A program made the position numbers and the translations under genes. From assembly GCA_965199055.1 (NCBI GenBank), contig CBDAQR010000004.1, positions 1 through 64,000 on the forward strand: a stretch of 64,000 nt of DNA. Reading direction: 5' to 3'. This DNA is from CBDAQR01 sp965199055. Its GTDB lineage: Bacteria; Pseudomonadota; Gammaproteobacteria; Pseudomonadales; Halieaceae. Positions 16,480 to 22,631 of the stretch are shown one piece after another (the stretch's first letter is position 1; every line of letters starts with the position of its first letter). The notes beneath the pieces are model-generated. The model was not told the DNA's origin, did no database searches, and saw only the letters and a program-made list of their open reading frames with translations.

Positions 16480-16800
16480 GCCTTTGGCGGTAGTGAGGCG
16501 GTAGCCGGGCTCAGCCTCGCAGAGCAGGATCGTTGAGCACGTGTGCGAATAAGACAGGTGAAGGGGACACAACAGCTCGCTGGCGTAGGCCTACTTCACA
16601 CATCCTGCCCCAAAGTTTTACCGTTATTAAGGGCACTCTAACATGTTTAGACGAGCTTTAGCCGTGTTTTAATCGCACACCAACAAGAACACACCAAGAA
16701 CATCGCTTATCACTCTATATGCTCGTGCTATGCTCGTTAATGCTCGTCTAAAGCTCGTGCTATACTCGTTAAAACCTGTTAAATCTCGCCAGGAACATTC
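16480..16800. other. oriT: IncP-type origin of transfer (oriT), copy 1
   Basis: The plus strand reads CTACTTCACACATCCTGCCC at 16591-16610, matching the IncP nic consensus YATCCTG^Y; the predicted nick is between 16607 and 16608. Next to it is the palindrome GTAGGCCTAC (16585-16594). The minus strand continues in the order known for RP4 oriT: a segment like TTATTCGCAC, GTGCTCAACG, then ATCCTGCTCTGCGAGGCTG. On the traK side lies an array of GCTCGT boxes (16721-16769). The site lies between divergent traJ and traK, as in RP4. Confidence 0.88.
16721..16769 (+). repeat. helically phased GCTCGT array in oriT, copy 1
   Basis: GCTCGT boxes start at 16721, 16732, 16742 and 16753, with ACTCGT at 16764, so the spacing is 11, 10, 11 and 11 bases. 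Each box faces the same side of the helix. They lie directly upstream of traK. The likely role is cooperative TraK binding, as in the bent TraK site of RP4. Confidence 0.65.
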
Positions 16801-17145
16801 GTGAACACGGAAAAACTCTTTAGGAAGATGAACAAGCGATTACACCGCTCCGGGAAGCAGGCGGTGCTGGCCGGCTGGCCCTTCATTGAACAGGCCCTCT
16901 CAAAGGGCTATGACATCAAGACGATCTGGGAAGTCATGGCGGAAGAGAATATGGTCGACATTGCCTACAATCAGTTCCGCGTTCATGTAAAGCGCATCCA
17001 GCAGAACAATAGCCGGTATGCGCCGACCACCAAAGAGCGTCCACTGGCTGCGGACAGTCCCGGACCGATCATCGCCTCTCTGCCAGAAAAAAAGAGTCTG
17101 GGTGACGCGTTGGCCGATGACGCCGGTCCGGTTGGCGAGCCCTGA
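16801..17145 (+). CDS. traK: RP4-like TraK oriT-binding protein
   Basis: The 114-residue protein starts at GTG 16801 (MNTEKLFRKMNKRLHRSGKQ). The motif GYDIKTIWEVMAEENMVDIA followed by FRVHVKRI matches the TraK-type pattern GYxxKTIWExMxEEG...YxxFxxYVKR. TraK proteins bind the leading part of oriT, wrap and bend it, and help TraI reach nic. The GCTCGT array immediately upstream is the probable binding site and may also give autoregulation. The C-terminal third is Pro/Ala-rich and probably disordered. The second copy at 47037 is truncated, so this is the only complete traK in the island. Confidence 0.75.
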   Translation: MNTEKLFRKMNKRLHRSGKQAVLAGWPFIEQALSKGYDIKTIWEVMAEENMVDIAYNQFRVHVKRIQQNNSRYAPTTKERPLAADSPGPIIASLPEKKSLGDALADDAGPVGEP

Positions 17146-17150
17146 TGGTT

Positions 17151-17180
17151 AAAAAGGTCCCCCCGTTAACACCGGGGGGA
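17151..17180 (-). terminator. intrinsic terminator acting on minus-strand transcripts
   Basis: Read on the minus strand, TCCCCCCG and CGGGGGGA form an 8-bp G/C stem with a 7-base loop, followed by CCTTTTT. It lies just after the traK stop. It would stop transcripts coming from the right before they run antisense through traK. Confidence 0.6.
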
Positions 17181-17397
17181 GATGATGGTCTCTTGATCTT
17201 GCCACTTTTCACCCGTCCTTTGGGCTAAAGGAGGGCGCCGGAGGACCGCCTGGCCGCATCGCGGTGTATGCCGCACGAGAAGGCCCTGGTATTCATTGAG
17301 GCGAACCAGTGTGCTTTCTCATACTTGCCGGGGGAGGTGAACCTGGGCGACATCCACGCACACCTGGCCATGCGGTTGCGGTAGGGCAGCGTGAATG

Positions 17398-17691
17398 CTA
17401 GACCAGCGCCATCAAGGCAGCCAGGAAGCCGGTCATGGCAATCATGCGGTTGGTGATCCGCGTTTCCAGCTGGGCGAGCTTGGTATCGACTTCGGCGAAC
17501 CGTATGCCCATCTCGGCTTTGAGTTCGTGACGCAGTTGAGCCAGATCGTCCTTGGTGGCGACCTCGGAGAGGATGTGCTGGGTGAGGAAGTCAGCCTGTG
17601 CAGCCACATGGGCCTCGGCCTGCTCAGGGGGGAACCCCCGCATCTTTCAAGCGCTTCGCGAAAGCAGAGCGTCAAAAGCCACAGTGCCCAT
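17398..17691 (-). pseudogene. DUF1640-like gene, copy 3, broken by frameshifts
   Basis: From ATG 17691 the sequence reads MGTVAFDAL, then moves frame to FAKRLKDAGVPP and again to PEQAEAHVAAQADFLTQHIL before running in frame to 17398. Joined, these match copies 1 and 2. The coiled coil is short (MGIRFAEVDTKLAQLETRIT) and the membrane tail is MIAMTGFLAALMAL. The two small indels, one at a run of C near 17633, inactivate the normal start. It shares the upstream -10 arrangement of the other copies. Confidence 0.6.
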
Positions 17692-17698
17692 GCCCACC

Positions 17699-17707
17699 AC
17701 TATACCA
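17699..17707 (-). promoter_or_regulatory. extended -10 box, leaderless layout (copy 3)
   Basis: On the minus strand TGGTATAGT ends seven bases before ATG 17691. Together with the sites at 8962 and 13749 this gives three paralogues with the same TGN-TANANT box placed 6-7 bases before the start codon. Confidence 0.5.
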
Positions 17708-17888
17708 CAGCCGTGTGGTTGGGTTGAGGAGCGAGCGGTGCACGATCAGATAACCGACAACATAAACCGAGAGGGCGCACGGCCGTGCGCGGAAAAAGAA
17801 GCTGCCGAGAACCGCATTGACCGGCAGGGATTGCAACTGGAAAGACTGGCGCCGCGGGTGTTGGTGATTCTCACCGGCGCCGACGGCA

Positions 17889-18268
17889 CTACCCCTGTGC
17901 GCGGCGCAATACCCAACGAGTCGCTCTCGGTGGAGGTGCGCGCTGTGTGTGTTGGCTCTCGATGTACTGCTTCAACACCTCGACCGGCGCACCGCCCACC
18001 GAGCAGGCAACGTAGGAGCGACTCCACAACCCCGGTGACCGTGAGAGCCGGCCCAGATCGGTGTGCAGTGCCCTGAGGCGCCGCGACGGTGTGGCCTTGA
18101 GTTGATTGGCCAGCCAAGCGATCGAGTGCCTCGGTGGATATTTCACTAGCAGGTGGACGTGGTCGTCTTCGCCGTCCATCTCCAGGAGGACGCAGCCGTG
18201 CTTCTCGCAGATGTGGTTTGCAGTAGAGACAGCCGCCTCTACGATTTTTCGGCCTACGTCGTTTGTGG
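17889..18268 (-). pseudogene. IS200/IS605-family TnpA relic
   Basis: The frame contains IVEAAVSTANHICEKHGCVL, MDGEDDHVHLLVKYPPRHSI (HUH motif HVH) and LWSRSYVACSVGGAPVEVLK followed by QYIES, which carries the catalytic tyrosine region. These are the HUH and Y blocks of Y1 transposases. About 30 N-terminal residues are missing and the frame is closed upstream by a stop, so no start exists. No TnpB gene or end hairpins were identified. It is a decayed single-strand transposon. Confidence 0.7.
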
Positions 18269-18282
18269 TTCATAACACCTAC

Positions 18283-18569
18283 CCGTGCGCGTATTGCAGC
18301 GGGGCTACTTGGATTTCGTCTTCATGCTCCATCGCTTGTGCCAGGTCATAAGCTGCCTGCATACGCACCCAAATATCAGCCGTCCCGCCAAAAGCTTTCG
18401 CCAGGCGGATTGCCATATCCGGTGAAACACCCGCATGACCGTTAATCACACGCGACAACGTATTACGGGTTACAGCAAGGTGCTTGGCACCTTTCGTGAT
18501 GTCCAGATCACAGGCCTCAAGCGCTGTTCTAATTTGTCGCCCAGGATGCGGTGGTTTTCTCATAGCCAT
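18283..18569 (-). CDS. higA: HigA-family antitoxin
   Basis: The protein has about 95 residues from ATG 18569 (MAMRKPPHPGRQIRTALEAC). It contains an HTH_3 domain, KHLAVTRNTLSRVINGHAGV, typical of HigA addiction-module antitoxins, and the C-terminal signature FGGTADIWVRMQAAYDLAQA. It normally represses its operon and neutralises HigB. The upstream higB is frameshifted, so this gene may persist as a repressor or as an antitoxin against a related toxin. It lies 21 bases after the higB stop. Confidence 0.85.
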
Positions 18570-18590
18570 CTTACTCACTCCTTTCATTCG

Positions 18591-18870
18591 TTAGTGGTAA
18601 TCACCGTAATCCACAGCGAATGTGTCTCCGTCTTCCATACGGAACCAGATGCGGAAATTACCTGATACCCAGACCGCCGAAAAACCCTTTCGCTTGCCGC
18701 TCAGTTTATGCAGGTTCCACCCTGGCAAGTCCATATCTGACGGCACCGTTGCGTTATCCAGACGGAAAAGTATGTCTTCTACACGTTGGACATGATCCGC
18801 TTTAATTTTGCTCGGATCACCCTTACTCATACAGTTTCTTTAGCGCGCGGTTTTTAAACGTTCTTATCAT
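18591..18870 (-). pseudogene. higB: HigB (RelE-like) toxin, frameshifted near the start
   Basis: From ATG 18870 the frame reads MIRTFKNRALKKLYE and then hits TAA. One extra base at 18825 (A on the plus strand) explains this: without it the frame continues KGDPSKIKADHVQRVEDILF and on to MEDGDTFAVDYGDYH, a complete HigB toxin of about 92 residues. An internal ATG at 18830 could start a form lacking 15 residues, including the first beta strand. The toxin, an mRNA interferase of the RelE fold, is therefore probably inactive while higA remains intact. Confidence 0.75.
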
Positions 18871-19040
18871 TCTCTTGGTGTATCGCGTATTGTTACACTT
18901 GTCAATCGCTATTTTGATACCCGGTTACGGGTCACGGGGAGCAGTCACGCGCAAATGCCGGAGAAGCTTACTGTTTCCGCTATGTCTGACCGCGAGCGTA
19001 GCTTATCCGTGCTACGAAAAGCGGCGAATGGTGGGCATGG

Positions 19041-19364
19041 CTAGACCTCCTCACTCAGGTAGACCTGGGTGAGGCTGTGGTCGCCGGTGGTCACAAGGCA
19101 CAGTTCCTTCCCGAGCGCCCGGACGCGCGAGACGATGAGCTCCTTTCCGGTGGTGAGGGCCTGCCAATTGGTGTTGATCTGGGCCGGGGTGGTGCTGTCG
19201 CCCAGTCTGTGGCGAATCAGGCAGCGCCCGACGTTGAAGGTGCGGTTGTTGAAAGGGCTGTTAGCGGCCGTGGAAATCTCCAGCTGGGCGGTACAAACAA
19301 GTGCGGATGATGCATAGTGGGTCTCCTCATCGGCATTGGAGAGCGGCCCGAAGGCCGCCCTCCC
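19041..19364 (-). pseudogene. plasmid-type hypothetical protein without a usable start
   Basis: The minus strand is open for 108 codons ending at TAG 19041. It reads convincingly as protein from CTAQLEISTAANSPFNNRTF through VGRCLIRHRLGDSTTPAQIN and GKELIVSRVRALGKELCLVT to YLSEEV. No ATG, GTG or TTG start is suitably placed. A good ribosome site with ATG (GGAGACCCACTATG) lies in another frame at the 5' end, so a small indel just after the start codon is likely. I do not recognise the family. It follows the 71-residue gene at 19368 in the same direction. Confidence 0.4.
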
Positions 19365-19367
19365 CTA

Positions 19368-19583
19368 TTACTCGGCATCGCCATCAGGCTTGGCCTTGGG
19401 GGGAATGACAACCAGCTGGCCGGAGACGCTGATGCCGTCGGTAATCTGGACCCGGTAGCCCTCGCCTTCCTTGAAGGAGGGAAAAGCGGCACCGACCTTG
19501 GTCCAGAAGGTCTTCACCTCGCCGGTCTCCTTATCGGTTTTCTCGGTGACCACACACACGTTGAAATGGGTTGAAGTGTTCAT
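19368..19583 (-). CDS. small conserved plasmid-type protein (71 residues)
   Basis: The protein begins MNTSTHFNVCVVTEKTDKET, continues GEVKTFWTKVGAAFPSFKEG and GISVSGQLVVIPP, and ends with an acidic tail. It looks like the short beta-rich hypothetical proteins often seen on mobilizable plasmids and integrative elements, but I cannot name it. It is soluble, with no signal peptide. A GC-rich hairpin (GAGGGCGGCC, TTC, GGGCCGC region near 19340-19362) follows its stop and may terminate or attenuate transcription into the next frame. Confidence 0.5.
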   Translation of the reverse strand: MNTSTHFNVCVVTEKTDKETGEVKTFWTKVGAAFPSFKEGEGYRVQITDGISVSGQLVVIPPKAKPDGDAE

Positions 19584-20045
19584 AATGTATTCCTCGATGG
19601 TTCAGTAGATGAAACAGCCCGGTTTGGGCCTCACACAGCACGGCTGCTGCATAGTTCACCTGGCGTGAACCGGCGGAGTGCCCCCGCAAAGAACAGGGAG
19701 GGTGATCGCCCGGCCTGCACAAGCGAGCGCAGCGAGTGCGGAAGGTTGCGGAGACCCTGTTCTTTGCGGGGGAGTGTAGTCACAGGCAAGTGGCGGGGCT
19801 GTAGGCCCGCCGCGCGCAGCCTGGCGATTCCCAGCCAGGCGGAGGCGTTAGGTATACGCAGGGCGTCAATCCCGCATTGTTAGCGGGATGGGCGTTTAGC
19901 GAACCCGGAGCAGCCCGGGCCGGCGCGTAGTGCCGACAACGCTCGTGTGTTACACCGAGCTCACCGGATAGAAGAGAGTCATGTCAAAGAACCAGAGCGT
20001 AGGGAAAAGACAGCAATAGCACTACTAGTTCATCAATCTAATATT
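19584..20045. other. hairpin-rich non-coding locus
   Basis: No gene is visible. There is a perfect 18-bp inverted repeat (19681-19698 with 19755-19772, 56-base loop). Three further stems follow: GGCGGG/CCCGCC (19792-19797 and 19806-19811), GCCTGGC/GCCAGGC (19819-19825 and 19834-19840) and ATCCCGC/GCGGGAT (19869-19875 and 19883-19889). Such a run of hairpins is usual for single-strand or replication origins of plasmids, or for structured RNA. Confidence 0.5.
19681..19772. repeat. 18-bp perfect inverted repeat with 56-base loop
   Basis: CCCCCGCAAAGAACAGGG at 19681-19698 is exactly complementary to CCCTGTTCTTTGCGGGGG at 19755-19772. The loop contains smaller GCGAGCGCAGCGAG-type repeats. No coding frame crosses it convincingly. 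Confidence 0.65.
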
Positions 20046-20763
20046 GGGGCTGTACCAGATAACTATCCCATGTGACGCTTAACCCATTGCTTCAATTGCC
20101 GTAATTGGAACGATGGGTCACTGTGGTTAAATCGCCACTCACATTCCTTCAAAAATAGCCCAAAATGTTCCCTCGGTACACCATTGAACTTGCGTCAGTG
20201 TCGCTTGGTCTGATTCCAAAAGTTCTCAATACCATTGATGTGGTTATGCCTGTCCGCAAACAACTTCGAATGGTTGATGCGATAATGTTTGAACTCACTG
20301 ACATCCAGCACGTTATAGCCACGCCAGCAATCACTGTAGACAATGCTGTCAGGGATTACCTTGCGTTCAATGATAGGATATAAAGTCCGGCTGCTGGCAT
20401 CAGCAATGATCTTGGTGTAGACCTTGCCACCGCGCTTCAACAGGCCAAACACCGGAACTTTGCCTGCCGCAGCACGACCACGCTGTCCTTTACGCCTGCC
20501 ACCAAAGTAACTTTCATCGACCTCTATCTCTCCATCAAAGGCAATATCTTTCTCAAGGGCCAGCTCATGCGCGATAATCTCCCGAAGGCGATGAAAGTAA
20601 TAGGCCGAGGTTTTGACGTTCACGCCAACAAGACTTGCCGCTGTTCTCGCTGTGCTGCCAGAAACAAAATGCTCAACCAATCGACCTTGCTTGTATTTAC
20701 TTAATCGGCTCTTCCTCATACAAACCATAATAACACCTAATCAGCGTTATCTGGTGCAGCCCC
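20046..20763 (-). mobile_element. IS1595-family element (short, ISSod11-like)
   Basis: The element is 718 bp. Its ends read GGGGCTGTACCAGATAAC at the left and, inverted, GGGGCTGCACCAGATAAC at the right. It encodes one transposase on the minus strand. The flanking 8 bases do not match, so no target duplication remains. Confidence 0.8.
20063..20719 (-). pseudogene. IS1595-family transposase with a premature stop
   Basis: From ATG 20719 (MRKSRLSKYKQGRLVEHFVS) the frame carries the ISXO2-like DDE core. It includes GEIEVDESYFGGRRKGQRGR, YTKIIADASSRTLYPIIERK and VYSDCWRGYNVLDVSEFKHY followed by HINGIENFWNQTKRH. A TGA then occurs at 20195-20197. The same frame continues RKFNGVPREHFGLFLKECEW to a natural end at 20063, so one nonsense change truncates about 45 C-terminal residues. 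Such elements usually need this region, so the copy is probably inactive. Confidence 0.75.
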
Positions 20764-20968
20764 AAACTTTATATCATAAAACCGACTTCGTGTCGCACCA
20801 CAGAAATTCCTACAGTCTCGATTAATCAGATGAGCCTTAATACAACCAGTACTATAACCCGATTCTCAACTCTTTAGCATAGTGTAGATATTATAGGCAA
20901 GGATTTTGCGATACCGCTTTGAGGTAAAATGCCAGATATTATGAGCCTTGATTTTGGTGAAGGAAAAC
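20764..20968. other. AT-rich spacer between IS1595 and IS4 elements
   Basis: No gene, repeat or clear promoter is recognisable in these 205 bases, which lie between two insertion sequences. Confidence 0.4.
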
Positions 20969-22412
20969 TGAACCGCCCCGGGTTTGCCCTACGGCATTCA
21001 CACATTTTTCTGTCGGCTTGATTATGGCCTGTTGATTTGATTCATTCATGGCATGCAAACACGAGTGGTGAGATGGCGTATGGGCTTGGCAGTTTCAGGG
21101 ATGAGCGCTTAAGAAAAGGCGGTGCCTTTTTGCATCAGCGTCTGGTAGCGGTAGGCCAGCGGGGCATCGCTGTTCGCTCGCTGGGTGGCAATCGTGCTGG
21201 TAAGATGCGCGTTACCCGGCTATTGCGTAATGAGAACGTTCGGATAGAAGATATGATTTCCCCTGCTCGGGAGCAGACGAAGTGCCGCTTCAGTGGTCTC
21301 CATATTCTGGCCATACAGGACACGACCAGCCTGCGAGATGATGGCGTTGACTATAGCCTCAATGTACATCCGAGCATTGCGGTCGATGCCGAAGCAGGCA
21401 CCGTTCCGGGTCTTGTACATGCGGCGTGTTTAAAGCATGAAGGCGGCAAGAAAGCGAGCCGTGGGAAACGATCGATCAAGGATAAGGAAAGTCAGCGCTG
21501 GCTCACGGGAAGCGAGATGGCTGGCGAGCTTGTGGAAGCAGGCGCGGCGCGCGTCACCGTTGTTGCGGACCGGGAAAGCGATATCTATGAGGCTTTTGCC
21601 CAGAAGCCGGACACTGTTGAGTTGCTGGTCCGTGCCAGTCATGATCGGGTGCTGGCGTCAGGGGATCGGCTGGTCGCGCAGGGGGGGGCCCAGCCGGAAG
21701 CGGGTCGGTTCAGTGTTGATTTGCCCGCCACACCGGGCCGCAAGCCGCGGCAGGCTCTACGGTCCGTGCGTCATTGCCGGGTTGAGGTGAAGCGGCCAAA
21801 GAACCGATCCCGAGAGGGCGGTTTGCCTGAAAAGGGTCCCCTGTATGTGGTGGAGGCACGAGAGGTGAATACACCGTCAGGCGCATCCCCCATCTGCTGG
21901 CGGCTTTTGACGACACATCAGATCAAGGGTTATGCTGCTGCCCGCTGGGTCTGTGGTCTCTATTGCCGCCGATGGACGATTGAAGAACGGTTCCGCATCA
22001 TGAAAACCAGAGGCTTCGACATTGAGCGGGTTGATATTGCCGAAGGCCCGTTTGAAAAACTGCGTATCGCTGCGATCATTGCCGCTGTCAGTATCCTGCA
22101 GTTGGTACGTGAGCGCGATGGCTGCAACAACCGCCCGCTGGAAGATGTTTTCCAGCGCGATGAGCAGCCGGCACTAGAAGCAGTATGCAGACAGCTTGAA
22201 GGCAAGACCGCCAGGCAAAGAAACCCGCACAACAAGGGCTCACTGGCGTACGCATCATGGGTATGTGCTCGCCTCGGGGGATGGACTGGCTATTATGGCA
22301 AACCGGGGCCCATCGTCATGCTTCGAGGCCTACACACATTCCGCGCTATCCAACAAGGATGGGTAATGGCTGGAAATGTGTGAATCTCATAGGGCAAACC
22401 CGGGGAGGTTCA
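20969..22412 (+). mobile_element. IS4-family element
   Basis: The element is 1444 bp. The left end TGAACCGCCCCGGGTTTGCC and the inverted right end TGAACCTCCCCGGGTTTGCC match at 19 of 20 positions and continue to CATTCACAC/GATTCACAC. It encodes one transposase on the plus strand. No target duplication is seen. Confidence 0.85.
21073..22383 (+). CDS. IS4-family (Tn5-type) transposase
   Basis: The protein has 436 residues from ATG 21073 (MAYGLGSFRDERLRKGGAFL); the frame is also open from a TTG at 21037. The DDE residues are visible: Asp in LHILAIQDTTSLRDD, Asp in ARVTVVADRESDIYEAFAQK, and Glu in CRRWTIEERFRIMKTRGFDI (the YREK-like block). An alternative start at ATG 21048 reads MACKHEW and stops, and would join the main frame with a small indel. 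The native N-terminus may therefore be slightly damaged. The length of about 440 fits the family. Confidence 0.8.
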   Translation: MAYGLGSFRDERLRKGGAFLHQRLVAVGQRGIAVRSLGGNRAGKMRVTRLLRNENVRIEDMISPAREQTKCRFSGLHILAIQDTTSLRDDGVDYSLNVHPSIAVDAEAGTVPGLVHAACLKHEGGKKASRGKRSIKDKESQRWLTGSEMAGELVEAGAARVTVVADRESDIYEAFAQKPDTVELLVRASHDRVLASGDRLVAQGGAQPEAGRFSVDLPATPGRKPRQALRSVRHCRVEVKRPKNRSREGGLPEKGPLYVVEAREVNTPSGASPICWRLLTTHQIKGYAAARWVCGLYCRRWTIEERFRIMKTRGFDIERVDIAEGPFEKLRIAAIIAAVSILQLVRERDGCNNRPLEDVFQRDEQPALEAVCRQLEGKTARQRNPHNKGSLAYASWVCARLGGWTGYYGKPGPIVMLRGLHTFRAIQQGWVMAGNV

Positions 22413-22631
22413 TACCTGTCGGGTGTTATCGGTTAGGGCGAGACAGGTATGAAGTGCCTGACCGTTTCGCGTGTCTTTTTGTGGCTTTGCTCGCAGGCTA
22501 ACAACAAAAATTGCTGTTTTCAAATTTATTCAATGGCATAACGTGAGAAGTGGCAATAAGATGAACAATATCAAAGTGGTACTTTCATAATGCACCACAG
22601 GTCAGAGATTCCATAAGTAAGGAGGTTTTCT
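22413..22631. promoter_or_regulatory. upstream region of the first TonB-dependent receptor
   Basis: It contains the strong ribosome site AAGGAGG at 22619-22625, seven bases before the ATG. The rest is AT-rich (22500-22610) and should hold the promoter. No operator motif is clear. The IS4 element ends at 22412, so upstream control sequence may have been lost. Confidence 0.4.

Larger units (their letters stand above)
14165..16977 (-). repeat. RP4-like traI-traJ-oriT-traK' segment, copy 1 of a 2.8-kb direct repeat
   Basis: Similarity to the segment at 44411-47165 begins at GGGCCCCAGGCAAC and runs through traI, traJ, oriT and the first 44 codons of traK. The TraI proteins differ at only about six of 641 positions and the TraJ proteins are identical. 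Copy 1 has a complete traK. Confidence 0.9.

Noticed and set aside
17268..17384. 38-codon frame MPHEKALVFIEANQ...AMRLR
   Set aside because: It reads like a protein fragment but is too short, lacks a clear ribosome site and matches no family I know.
17740..17888. Possible TnpB next to the TnpA relic
   Set aside because: Frames downstream of the TnpA relic do not contain the RuvC or zinc-finger blocks of TnpB.
20038..20771. Target duplication around the IS1595 element
   Set aside because: The eight bases on each side (CTAATATT and AAACTTTA) do not match.
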